From Pseudomonas sp. Choline-02u-1 (lineage in GTDB: Bacteria; Pseudomonadota; Gammaproteobacteria; Pseudomonadales; Pseudomonadaceae), in NCBI RefSeq assembly GCF_002836515.1, contig NZ_PJBC01000003.1:248001-312000 (forward strand): DNA of 64,000 nucleotides. Direction: 5' to 3'. The translations under genes were made by a program, and so were the position numbers. The notes beneath the pieces are model-generated. The model was not told where the DNA came from. It ran no database searches and worked only from the letters and a program-made list of their open reading frames with translations. Below, piece by piece: positions 44,324-56,218 of the stretch; the first letter of the stretch is position 1, and every line of letters starts with the position of its first letter.

Positions 44324-44324
<1 letters not shown>
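43899..44324 (-). CDS. DUF2069 inner-membrane protein
   Basis: The 141-residue protein has four hydrophobic helices (ALAGLLAAYYLLF; WVILLVELIPWLILAPAMIMG; WMCFVVNLYFIKGALAAY; LLEMAASLAVFCSALLYV), matching DUF2069. Its start overlaps the stop of wrbA (TGATG), so it is the last gene of an arsC-wrbA-DUF2069 operon. The function is unknown. Confidence 0.85.
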
Positions 44325-45270
<946 letters not shown>

Positions 45271-45383
45271 GGCGGGTCGCTTCTGGCGTAAAGTGGCGGC
45301 TATTCTAACTGTGCGGCGCGCAATCCAGAACCGTCAGAGGCGATGGGTCGCAGGCGCTTTCGAATTTTCACAAGGAACACGAC

Positions 45384-45851
45384 ATGACACGGCGATTGGC
45401 AGCGGGATTGACGATTCTCGGGGCGTTGATGCTGGGGGGCTGCGGCAATGACTACGGGATCGACCAGAACGGCCAGAAGGTTGCGTCCGAGCGTCTGGAC
45501 AAACAATGGGTGGTGCTTAATTACTGGGCCGAATGGTGCGGCCCGTGCCGCACGGAGATTCCCGAGCTGAATCAGCTGGCTGATCAACTCAAGAGCAAGA
45601 ATGTCGGGGTGTTCGGGGTCAATTTCGACAATGTGCAGGGCGCAGAACTGAAAGAAGCCAGCGAAAAGCTTGGCATCAAATTCACCGTGCTGGCGCAGGA
45701 TCCGGCTGAGCTGTTCGACCTGCCGCGCAGTGAAGCGCTGCCGGTGACATTCATCATCGATGACAAGGGCAAAGTGCGTGAGCAATTGCTCGGCGAGCAG
45801 ACGGCGGCGGGGGTGATGGCCAAACTCGAGGCGCTGCAGGCGACCAAATAG
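45384..45851 (+). CDS. Thioredoxin-like (TlpA/ResA) lipoprotein
   Basis: A 155-residue lipoprotein has a signal peptide with lipobox LGGC (MTRRLAAGLTILGALMLGGC) and a thioredoxin domain with WAEWCGPCRTEIPELNQL. The cis-Pro is in EALPVTFIID. It should act as a periplasmic thiol reductase anchored to a membrane. It is divergent from arsC. Confidence 0.9.
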   Translation: MTRRLAAGLTILGALMLGGCGNDYGIDQNGQKVASERLDKQWVVLNYWAEWCGPCRTEIPELNQLADQLKSKNVGVFGVNFDNVQGAELKEASEKLGIKFTVLAQDPAELFDLPRSEALPVTFIIDDKGKVREQLLGEQTAAGVMAKLEALQATK

Positions 45852-45866
45852 GCTGTCGTTGGGCAG

Positions 45867-45971
45867 GATCGTTCCCACGCTCTGCGTGGGAATGCCGCCC
45901 GGGACGCTCCGCGTCCCTGTGACGCAGAGCGTCACTTGGTGCAGTCCCACTCAGGAGCGTGGGAACGATCG
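45867..45971. repeat. Composite palindromic repeat (GATCGTTCCCACGC family)
   Basis: GATCGTTCCCACGCTCTGCG at the left and GAGCGTGGGAACGATCG at the right enclose inner palindromes (GGGACGCTCCGCGTCCC; GACGCAGAGCGTC). A closely related array is at 60438-60540. Confidence 0.85.
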
Positions 45972-46000
45972 TTACAGCGATCGCGATCAGCTAATGAGGC

Positions 46001-46405
46001 TCAACCCTCTTCGAGCCACCAGCGCAACGGTTTGCCTTCAGCCGGCCAGAAGCGTATCTGCTCGATGGGCGAAATGTCCCAGCGCTCCACCTTCTCCAGC
46101 GCCTGCAGGAATCGCTGTTCCTGCTCCATCAACGCCGGGGCGCAAAGCTTGCGGGTCTTGCCGATCTTGCCGAAGGTCAGCTTGTCGCCGTCCTGCGTGT
46201 AGGGCGCAAACCAATGGTTGCAGCCGCCATTGCCGTAGGCGCGGCCGTCGTCGCCGAGGGTCACGGTCAGATGGCTGTAATCCATCAGTGGTCGCTCGCC
46301 GATCCATTCCAGAATGTAGCTGCGGTTGTGCTGCAGTTGCACCGGCTCAGCAGCGCAACCGGCCAGGCCGGCACCGATCAGTGCGGTCAGGGCGAGGCGT
46401 TTCAT
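46001..46405 (-). CDS. META-domain (HslJ-like) lipoprotein
   Basis: The 134-residue product has a lipoprotein signal (MKRLALTALIGAGLAGC). A META-type domain follows, with LTVTLGDDGRAYGNGGCNHWFAPY (the GxxGCNxxxGxY-like core), KIGKTRKLC and FLQALEKVERW. HslJ homologues are linked to heat shock and novobiocin tolerance; the role here is unknown. The ATG overlaps the stop of the preceding gene (TAATG). Confidence 0.85.
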   Translation of the reverse strand: MKRLALTALIGAGLAGCAAEPVQLQHNRSYILEWIGERPLMDYSHLTVTLGDDGRAYGNGGCNHWFAPYTQDGDKLTFGKIGKTRKLCAPALMEQEQRFLQALEKVERWDISPIEQIRFWPAEGKPLRWWLEEG

Positions 46406-46839
46406 TACGCAGGCTCCTGGCATTTCGGGCACAGGTGTTTGTCGCCAACGGCTTTCCAGCCCAGCTCGGCGATGCGTGCGGTGGCGGCGGGTTTTTCTGC
46501 GGTTTTGCCAAGTTTGGCATCCACGGCAAATTCAAAACTCAGCGCTTTGGCGCAGCTGTCGCAATTGACTTGCCAGGTGTGAATGGCCAGTTCGCCGAAC
46601 ACCGGGCCTGTGGTCATCGCGGTCCATTGACCTGGGGGATTGATCAAGTGGCGGACCGTGTCGACGGTCAGGCGCATGGACAAATCCTTGCTGCCTTTGA
46701 GCGTCACCAACAGGGCATCGCCGATGCGGATCGAGCCACCGTTGCCGGTCACCTGATAGCGGCCCGGAACCAGGGCGCGGCATTCGGTGAGGGTGTGTTG
46801 CGGGTTCATCAGGGTGTAGCGGAAATCGTGTTCGACCAT
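46405..46839 (-). CDS. Conserved protein with paired CxxC motifs
   Basis: A 144-residue protein starts at ATG 46839 after a strong GGAGG. It has a beta-rich core (VPGRYQVTGNGGSIRIGDALLVTLKG) and two CxxC pairs, NCDSCAKALSFEF and LCPKCQEPA at the C terminus, suggesting zinc binding. I recognise no named family. It is translationally coupled to the META lipoprotein. Confidence 0.65.
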   Translation of the reverse strand: MVEHDFRYTLMNPQHTLTECRALVPGRYQVTGNGGSIRIGDALLVTLKGSKDLSMRLTVDTVRHLINPPGQWTAMTTGPVFGELAIHTWQVNCDSCAKALSFEFAVDAKLGKTAEKPAATARIAELGWKAVGDKHLCPKCQEPA

Positions 46840-46922
46840 GGATCCTCCAAATATGCGCGACATGCTAGCACGGGCTCGATTGCACAATGATGCGCGCGTG
46901 CGACCTTCGATCCGGTTCAAAT

Positions 46923-46952
46923 GGGCCGGCAGTCATGGCAAACTGCCGGCCC
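46923..46952. repeat. Perfect 11-bp stem-loop upstream of a zinc-ribbon gene
   Basis: GGGCCGGCAGT (46923-46933) pairs with ACTGCCGGCCC (46942-46952) around an 8-base loop. It ends 21 bases before the ATG at 46974 and has no T-tract. Confidence 0.7.
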
Positions 46953-46973
46953 CCGAATCTGAAGGAACGGAAC

Positions 46974-47432
46974 ATGGCGCTGATCGAATGTTATGAATGC
47001 AAGCGGAGCATCAGTTCCGAAGCGCTGGCGTGCATTCACTGCGGCGCCCCGATGGCCGAACACGTCGCCATGCAGGCGCAGCCAGCTGCGGCAGCGGCGC
47101 AGACCTCGACGATCTCCTTCGGCAGCCTGCCACGCAACAAGGCAGTGCCCGAAGCGGTTGCGGCGCCAGTGGCCGAGCCGTTACCGAAAGTGATGCCGGC
47201 AGCGGCAGGGCGTCGCCGTCGTCAGCAGGCTGCAGAACAGGCCCGCGAGGAGCAGCAACCGCTGAACGCAGATGGCAGCCGCCCGGTGGAAGGCTGGCTG
47301 AAAATCATGGTGTTTCTGTTACCGGCGTTTTTCGTCTGGTTCCTGCTGCGCCGCGGCCACTCCAGCAAACAACGCCTGCTCGGTTTCGGCTGGCTGGGTT
47401 TGCTGATCCTGGCGTCTTCGCTGCCCAAGTAA
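46974..47432 (+). CDS. Zinc-ribbon membrane protein
   Basis: This 152-residue protein begins MALIECYECKRSISSEALACIHCGAP, a double CxxC zinc ribbon. It continues through an Ala/Pro/Arg-rich linker to one or two hydrophobic helices (MVFLLPAFFVWFLL; FGWLGLLILASSL). Topology suggests a cytoplasmic ribbon tethered to the inner membrane. GAAGGAACG precedes the ATG. The function is unknown. Confidence 0.75.
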   Translation: MALIECYECKRSISSEALACIHCGAPMAEHVAMQAQPAAAAAQTSTISFGSLPRNKAVPEAVAAPVAEPLPKVMPAAAGRRRRQQAAEQAREEQQPLNADGSRPVEGWLKIMVFLLPAFFVWFLLRRGHSSKQRLLGFGWLGLLILASSLPK

Positions 47433-47439
47433 AGGCAGT

Positions 47440-48429
47440 TCAGCCCTCGACCTGGTTCTGCGGCGTACCCGCCGCCCATGTCGCGATGTTATGCAGCGTG
47501 GTCGCGGCAATCGCGCCCAGCGCCTCGCGGGTCAGAAACGCCTGATGCGCAGTGATGATCACGTTGGGAAACGTCAGCAGACGCGCCAGCACATCGTCCT
47601 GCAGCGGCAGGTCGGAGCGGTCCTCGAAAAACAGCTGCGCCTCTTCTTCATAAACGTCCAGCCCCAGATACCCGAGTTGACCATCCTTCAGCGCGTCGAT
47701 CAGCGCCGGCGTGTCGACCAGACCACCGCGCCCGGTATTGATCAGCATCGCCCCCGCCCGCATGTGCGCCAGTGACTGGCGATTGATCAGGTGTTTGCTC
47801 TGCTCGTTGAGCGGGCAATGCAGGCTGATGATCCGCGACTGCGCGAGCAATTCCGGCAGGCTCAGATAGCGCGCGCCCAACGCCAGCACCTCGGGATTAG
47901 GATACGGGTCGTAGGCCAGCAGCTCACAGCCGAAGCCGTGCATGATTTTCGCGAACGTTGCGCCGATCTGCCCGGTGCCGACGATGCCGACGGTCTTGCC
48001 GACCAGATCGAAACCGGTCAGGCCATGCAGGCTGAAATCGCCTTCACGGGTGCGGTTGTAGGCGCGATGCAAACGGCGATTGAGGGCGAGAATCAGCGCC
48101 ACCGCATGTTCGGCAACGGCGTGCGGCGAGTAGGCGGGCACACGCACCACCGCCAGGCCGAGGCGTTTCGCTGCGGGCAAGTCGACATGGTTGTAGCCCG
48201 CCGAGCGCAGCGCAATCAGCCGCGTGCCGCCAGCCGCGAGGCGCTCCAGCACCGGGGCGCTGAGGTCGTCATTGATAAAGGCGCAGACCACTTCGTACCG
48301 TTCGGCCAACGCCGCCGTATCGAGGCTGAGCCGAGCGGCTTGAAAGTGCAATTCAAGCCCGGCCGGGCAGTCGGCGGCGAGGAAGCTGTCGCGGTCGTAG
48401 GTCTGGCTGCTGAAGATGATCGTGCGCAT
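47440..48429 (-). CDS. ldhA: D-lactate dehydrogenase (2-hydroxyacid dehydrogenase family)
   Basis: The 329-residue NAD-dependent enzyme has the Rossmann motif VGIVGTGQIGATFA. Catalytic-region motifs are the Arg of NTGRGGLVD, the Glu of LDVYEEEAQLFFED and the His of IITAHQAFLT. The start MRTIIFSSQTYDRDSF at 48429 has AGGAGG upstream. Synteny with P. aeruginosa PA0927-PA0928 (ldhA-gacS) supports the symbol. Confidence 0.92.
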   Translation of the reverse strand: MRTIIFSSQTYDRDSFLAADCPAGLELHFQAARLSLDTAALAERYEVVCAFINDDLSAPVLERLAAGGTRLIALRSAGYNHVDLPAAKRLGLAVVRVPAYSPHAVAEHAVALILALNRRLHRAYNRTREGDFSLHGLTGFDLVGKTVGIVGTGQIGATFAKIMHGFGCELLAYDPYPNPEVLALGARYLSLPELLAQSRIISLHCPLNEQSKHLINRQSLAHMRAGAMLINTGRGGLVDTPALIDALKDGQLGYLGLDVYEEEAQLFFEDRSDLPLQDDVLARLLTFPNVIITAHQAFLTREALGAIAATTLHNIATWAAGTPQNQVEG

Positions 48430-48510
48430 GAATCCTCCTGGGACATCGACGCGGGCCGCAAAGGCCCGCGACAACTGTAGCGCTTTGCGCGCGCCGTACC
48501 CTGCCGTAGA

Positions 48511-51264
<2,754 letters not shown>

Positions 51265-51470
51265 GCCTTTCTCCCGCATCCCGCTGATCTGTTGACTCAT
51301 GCGTGCATCCGGCACGCGACATGGGCGCAGTGTAGCGATTTGCAGGCGGGCAATCTTGCGGAAAATGCAGTGCCGCTCATGCACGCGTTCGTCCGAGGGG
51401 CGAAGCTTGTGTTGCCCGCTGTCGGACAATCTTGAATAATCCGCCAACTGAGAATTACTTGCAGATACTC

Positions 51471-52193
51471 ATGACTCCTGTTTCCGCTGGCCAGCCACGC
51501 ATCCTTTCCATTGAAGACGATCCGGTTCTCGGCGCTTATGTGCACGAGCATCTGGGCCGCAGCGGTTTTCAGGTGACCTGGTGCCAGAACGGCCAGGAAG
51601 GCCTGAACATTGCCCGGCGCCAGCCTTTCGACGTGGTGCTGATGGACATTCTGCTGCCGGGGCTCGATGGCCTGAAGCTGTTGACGCAACTGCGCCAGAG
51701 CCACTCGACGCCGGTGTTGCTGATGTCGGCACTGGGCGCCGAGGCCGATCGCATCAGCGGTTTCCGCCTCGGTGCCGATGACTATTTGCCCAAGCCGTTC
51801 AGCATGGCCGAGTTGCACGTGCGCATCGAAGCGATCCTGCGTCGGGTGGCGCTTGATCAGCGCCCACCTGCGGTTACCGCTGCGGTGGTCAGCGGCAGCT
51901 TGCGTTTCGATGACGAACACTGCGACGTGTTCGTGCGCGAGCAAGCGGCCGGTCTGACCCGCAGCGAATTCCGTCTGCTGGAAACCCTGCACCGCAACCA
52001 CGAAGAAGTGCTGAGCAAAGCCTTCCTTTATCAGCACGTCCTGCAACGCGGCTTTGCGGCGCACGACCGCAGCCTCGACATGCACATCAGCCAGATCCGC
52101 CGCAAACTCAAAGCCATCGGTTACACCGAATGCGAAGTGCGCACGGTGTGGGGCAAGGGCTATGTCTTGAGCGCCGCTGATGAAGCTGTCTGA
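51471..52193 (+). CDS. pirR: OmpR-family response regulator, PirR-like
   Basis: A 240-residue regulator has a receiver (ILSIEDDPVLGAYV; Asp in VVLMDILLPGLDG; Ser in LLMSALGAE; Lys in LPKPFSMAEL) and a winged-helix domain (LTRSEFRLLETLHRNHEEVLS; HDRSLDMHISQIRRKLK; VRTVWGKGYVL). It lies divergent from gacS, as PA0929 (pirR) does. In P. aeruginosa PirRS controls the enterobactin receptor PirA, but no receptor gene follows here. The symbol rests on position and family. Confidence 0.8.
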   Translation: MTPVSAGQPRILSIEDDPVLGAYVHEHLGRSGFQVTWCQNGQEGLNIARRQPFDVVLMDILLPGLDGLKLLTQLRQSHSTPVLLMSALGAEADRISGFRLGADDYLPKPFSMAELHVRIEAILRRVALDQRPPAVTAAVVSGSLRFDDEHCDVFVREQAAGLTRSEFRLLETLHRNHEEVLSKAFLYQHVLQRGFAAHDRSLDMHISQIRRKLKAIGYTECEVRTVWGKGYVLSAADEAV

Positions 52194-53604
52194 GCTGCCG
52201 GGGCGGCATTCGCTGTTCTGGAAACTGGCCTGCCTGCTGGTGGCGTTCTGTCTGCTGATGATCTGGCTGAGCTGGTCGTGGGGCCGTTACATGGAGGAGC
52301 GCAACCAGTTTCTCTCCAGCGAAGCGCGCAGCACTCTCAACCGATATGCCGCACAGGCCGAACAGGCGTGGCAGCGTGGCGGGCGCAACGGTGTCGATGA
52401 CTGGTTGCAGAGCATGCAATTACGCGAGGCCAGTTGGGTCGGGGTGATCGGCGCTGATCTGCAATCGCTGAGCAGCCAGCCGCTGAACGCTGCGCAGGTG
52501 CAACACCTGACTTTCCTGCGCGGCCTCGACTGGCCGATCCACAAGAAGGGCCGGCCGTGGCTGCGGGTACCCTTTCCCCATGACCCGACCGCCGGCATCC
52601 TCGTCATCGAGTTGCCCGAGCGCTTTGTCCCGGGCAAGTACCGAGTGTTCTGGCGCGTGATCACCAACGGCGTCATTCCCGGGCTGTTCACCCTGTTGCT
52701 TTGCGTCGGCCTGTATCGCCTGCTGGTGGTGCCGCTGAACAACCTGCGCGAACAGGCCAATGCCTGGCGTGCCGATCAATTGAATGTGCGCCTGTCGAGC
52801 GGTATCACCCAGCGCCCGGATGAACTCGGTGAGCTGGCGCGGGCCTTCGACTCTATGTCCGAGCGCCTGCAAACCACAGTCGCCTTGCAGCAGCAGTTAT
52901 TGCGTGACTTGTCCCACGAACTGCGCACGCCGCTGAGCCGCCTGCGCGTGGCCAGCGAAAGCGAACAGAGCCTGGCGCCATTGCGCGAGCGCATCGGCCG
53001 CGAAGTCGATGGCATGCAACGGCTGGTCGAAGACACCCTGCAACTGGCCTGGCTCGACACCGACCGCTCGCCGTTGCCGGATGAAGCGATCCAGATTCAG
53101 GCGCTGTGGGAAATGCTCACCGACAACGCCTGTTATGAAAGCGGCTGGCCGAGTCTGCAACTGCAATGCTCGGTCGAAGCATCGTGCTGGGTGCGCGGCA
53201 ACCTCAATGCCTTGGCGCAAGCGCTGGAAAACATCCTGCGCAACGCCATTCGTCACTCGCCCGAGGGCGGGATTGTGCGGCTCGATGCACGGCGCGATGG
53301 CGAGTATTGGCATTTGTGGCTGGAGGATGAGGGCGGCGGCGTGGCTGACGAAGATCTGCAGCGGATCTTTTCGCCGTTCATTCGATTGGACGGGTCAAGG
53401 CCCGGTGATGGTGGCTTTGGCCTGGGGTTGAGCATTGCGCGCAACGCGGTGCAACGTCAGGGCGGGTTGCTCTGGGCGGAGAATGCCGGGGCGGGGTTGC
53501 GGTTGAATTTGCGCTTGTTGGCGGATGATGGTGTTGCCCATGCGGACGCCTTCGCGAGCAGGCTTGCTCCCACAATGGAGCTCGGTTCGCCGCAGGCTGT
53601 GTGA
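52180..53604 (+). CDS. pirS: Sensor histidine kinase, PirS-like, with REP-encoded C terminus
   Basis: The 474-residue kinase overlaps pirR by 14 bases. It has two transmembrane helices (LFWKLACLLVAFCLLMIWLSW; VIPGLFTLLLCVGLYRLLVV) around a periplasmic sensor, then HAMP, HisKA (LSHELRTPLSRLRVA) and HATPase (NILRNAIRHS, DEGGGVAD, GGFGLGLSI). The last 20 or so residues (ADAFASRLAPTMELGSPQAV) are translated from a REP unit, so the C terminus has been replaced or extended by repeat insertion. Confidence 0.82.
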   Translation: MKLSELPGRHSLFWKLACLLVAFCLLMIWLSWSWGRYMEERNQFLSSEARSTLNRYAAQAEQAWQRGGRNGVDDWLQSMQLREASWVGVIGADLQSLSSQPLNAAQVQHLTFLRGLDWPIHKKGRPWLRVPFPHDPTAGILVIELPERFVPGKYRVFWRVITNGVIPGLFTLLLCVGLYRLLVVPLNNLREQANAWRADQLNVRLSSGITQRPDELGELARAFDSMSERLQTTVALQQQLLRDLSHELRTPLSRLRVASESEQSLAPLRERIGREVDGMQRLVEDTLQLAWLDTDRSPLPDEAIQIQALWEMLTDNACYESGWPSLQLQCSVEASCWVRGNLNALAQALENILRNAIRHSPEGGIVRLDARRDGEYWHLWLEDEGGGVADEDLQRIFSPFIRLDGSRPGDGGFGLGLSIARNAVQRQGGLLWAENAGAGLRLNLRLLADDGVAHADAFASRLAPTMELGSPQAV

Positions 53605-53669
53605 TCTACCGTTAATAGTGTCATCACTGCTGACACTAAATCCTGTGGGAGCGAGCCTGCTCGCGAATT
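53548..53669. repeat. REP pair overlapping the 3' end of pirS
   Basis: CCTTCGCGAGCAGGCTTGCT (inside pirS) and TGTGGGAGCGAGCCTGCTCG (after its stop) form the BIME arms, about 70 bases apart. Confidence 0.8.
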
Positions 53670-53705
53670 CCAAGCAGCACCACGAGAACTGAGTGTTGCG
53701 CAAAT

Positions 53706-53734
53706 AAAAGTCGCACCACTGGCGCGACTTTTAT
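53706..53734. terminator. Intrinsic terminator before cysM
   Basis: AAAAGTCGC pairs with GCGACTTTT around ACCACTGGC, giving a T-run suitable for the pirRS transcript. Confidence 0.75.
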
Positions 53735-53838
53735 TCGCTTATTCCCATAAACCATAAGCACCGCACTTTGCGTGATATGGCCTGCGCGGGTTTGCCGGTA
53801 TGATAGGCGCCCCCGCACGTCTGGATTGCGAATACGCC

Positions 53839-54741
53839 ATGACCCTGCAGTACCCAACCATCGCCGATTGCGTCGGCAACACGCCGCTGGTGCGTTTGCA
53901 GCGCCTGCCCGGCGCCACCAGCAACACCCTTTTGCTCAAGCTCGAAGGGAACAACCCGGCGGGTTCGGTCAAGGACCGGCCGGCGCTGTCGATGATTACC
54001 CGCGCCGAGCTGCGCGGGCAGATCAATCCCGGCGATACGCTGATCGAGGCGACCTCGGGCAACACCGGTATCGCTCTGGCGATGGCCGCCGCGATCAAGG
54101 GTTACAAGATGATCCTGATCATGCCGGACAACTCCAGCGCCGAGCGCAAGGCGGCAATGACCGCTTACGGTGCCGAGCTGATTCTGGTCACTCAGGAAGA
54201 GGGCATGGAAGGCGCCCGCGATCTGGCCCAGCGCATGGAAGCCGAAGGCCGTGGCAAGGTGCTCGATCAGTTCGCCAATGGCGACAACCCGGAAGCGCAC
54301 TACACCACCACCGGTCCGGAAATCTGGCGCCAGACCCAGGGCAGCATCACCCATTTCGTCAGTTCGATGGGCACTACCGGCACCATCATGGGCGTGTCGC
54401 GCTACCTCAAAGAGCAGAGCGACAGCGTGCAGATCGTCGGTCTGCAACCGATGGAAGGCTCGGCCATTCCCGGCATCCGCCGCTGGCCGCAGGAATACCT
54501 GCCGAAGATCTATCAGGCCGACCGCGTCGACCGCATCGTCGACATGGCGCAAAGCGAGGCCGAAGACGTCACCCGTCGCCTGGCCCGCGAAGAAGGCATC
54601 TTTTGCGGCGTGTCCTCGGGCGGTGCGGTGGCAGCGATGCTGCGCCTGTCCCGAGAAGTTGAAAACGCGGTGATCGTCGCGATCATCTGCGACCGTGGCG
54701 ACCGTTATCTGTCGACCGGCATTTTCGACGCGCCGAACTGA
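53839..54741 (+). CDS. cysM: Cysteine synthase B
   Basis: The 300-residue PLP enzyme makes cysteine from O-acetylserine and sulfide or thiosulfate. It shows the PLP-lysine region [17 protein letters not shown], the phosphate-binding [26 protein letters not shown] and [17 protein letters not shown] 53839 fits the family's N terminus. Its stop overlaps the start of rlmD by one base (TGATG), so the two are coupled. Confidence 0.94.
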   Translation: MTLQYPTIADCVGNTPLVRLQRLPGATSNTLLLKLEGNNPAGSVKDRPALSMITRAELRGQINPGDTLIEATSGNTGIALAMAAAIKGYKMILIMPDNSSAERKAAMTAYGAELILVTQEEGMEGARDLAQRMEAEGRGKVLDQFANGDNPEAHYTTTGPEIWRQTQGSITHFVSSMGTTGTIMGVSRYLKEQSDSVQIVGLQPMEGSAIPGIRRWPQEYLPKIYQADRVDRIVDMAQSEAEDVTRRLAREEGIFCGVSSGGAVAAMLRLSREVENAVIVAIICDRGDRYLSTGIFDAPN

Positions 54742-56117
54742 TGGCCAAACACGAGAAAGGCCTGCGCTTCCAGCCCGCCGGCGGCAGCAAGGCAGCGCAA
54801 ATTCCGACCGGTAAAAAGCAGCGCTTGAGCATCGAGCGTCTGGCCAATGACGGTCGCGGTATCGCGTTCTTCGAAGGCAAAACCTGGTTCGTCCTCGGTG
54901 CCCTTGCCGGTGAGGAGGTCGAAGCGCGGGTGCTTGGCGCCCACGGCAAAGTGGTCGAAGCGCGTACCGAACGGGTATTCACTGCCAGCGAGCTGCGTCG
55001 TCCGGCTGCGTGCGCGCACTTCGGCCGTTGTGGCGGTTGCAGCGTTCAGCACTTGCCCCACGCCGAACAGCTCGCCCTCAAACAGCGCATGCTCGCCGAG
55101 CAATTGTCGCGGGTAGCCGGTGTCGAACCTGAAGCGTGGGCAGCGCCGCTGACCGGTCCGGAATTCGGCTACCGTCGTCGCGCGCGCATCGCCGTGCGCT
55201 GGGACATGAAAGCGAAACAACTTGAAGTCGGTTTTCGCGCCGCCGGCAGTCAGGACATCGTCGCGATCAGCGAATGCCCGGTGCTGGTACAGCCCTTGCA
55301 ACCGATCATGAGCCGTTTGCCGCAGATGCTGCGGCGCCTGAGCAAGCCGCAGGCGCTGGGCCATGTCGAGTTGTTCAGCGGTTCGTCACTGGCGGTATTG
55401 CTGCGGCACATGGCGCCGTTGTCCGAAGCGGACCTGGCGATACTCAAGGATTTTTGCCAGTTCCATGAGGCGCAGTTGTGGCTGCATGGCGAAGGTGAAC
55501 CGCAACCGGTCGAGGCCGGTCAGAGCCTCGGTTATCGCCTGGAACAGTGGGGTCTCGAGCTGGCTTATCGGCCGGGAGACTTCGTTCAGGTCAACGCCGG
55601 GGTCAACGAAACGATGATCGCGCAGGCGCTGGACTGGCTGAAGCCGAGGGCGGATGAACGCGTGCTTGATCTGTTTTGCGGGCTGGGAAACTTCGCGCTA
55701 CCGCTGGCCAAAAGCGTGGGCGAAGTGGTGGCGGTGGAGGGTGTGCAGACGATGGTCGAGCGGGCCGCTGCCAACGCCATCAGCAACAATTTGCATAACA
55801 CAAAGTTTTTTCAAGCCGATTTATCCCAGCCTTTGACCGATGCCCAGTGGATCGGAAACGGCTTTTCTGCGGTACTCTTGGACCCACCGCGTGACGGTGC
55901 TTTCGAGGTGGTGCGCAAGCTCGCGACCCTGGGTGCCAAGCGGTTGGTGTATGTGTCGTGCAACCCGGCCACGCTGGCGCGCGACACGCAGGAATTGATC
56001 AAGCAGGGCTACCGGTTAAAACGTGCCGGGATTCTCGATATGTTTCCTCAGACGGCACATGTCGAGGCCATGGCGTTATTTGAAGCGAGCCAGGACGGCT
56101 CGTCTGAATCCGTCTGA
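54741..56117 (+). CDS. rlmD: 23S rRNA (uracil-1939-C5)-methyltransferase
   Basis: The 458-residue TrmA-family enzyme has an N-terminal TRAM domain. The [4Fe-4S] cysteines are in [15 protein letters not shown]. The methyltransferase core has [29 protein letters not shown] and the catalytic Cys in [13 protein letters not shown]. It modifies U1939 of 23S rRNA. It is conserved between cysM and relA, as PA0933 is. Confidence 0.94.
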   Translation: MAKHEKGLRFQPAGGSKAAQIPTGKKQRLSIERLANDGRGIAFFEGKTWFVLGALAGEEVEARVLGAHGKVVEARTERVFTASELRRPAACAHFGRCGGCSVQHLPHAEQLALKQRMLAEQLSRVAGVEPEAWAAPLTGPEFGYRRRARIAVRWDMKAKQLEVGFRAAGSQDIVAISECPVLVQPLQPIMSRLPQMLRRLSKPQALGHVELFSGSSLAVLLRHMAPLSEADLAILKDFCQFHEAQLWLHGEGEPQPVEAGQSLGYRLEQWGLELAYRPGDFVQVNAGVNETMIAQALDWLKPRADERVLDLFCGLGNFALPLAKSVGEVVAVEGVQTMVERAAANAISNNLHNTKFFQADLSQPLTDAQWIGNGFSAVLLDPPRDGAFEVVRKLATLGAKRLVYVSCNPATLARDTQELIKQGYRLKRAGILDMFPQTAHVEAMALFEASQDGSSESV

Positions 56118-56218
56118 TCTGTCCGCGCAGCGCTCGCCTGAGCCCCGCGAGCGCGAACGGACACTGAGGATCAGCGATTTGACGCATTGAATCTGCGTCG
56201 TAGGGAAGGTAAAGCAGC

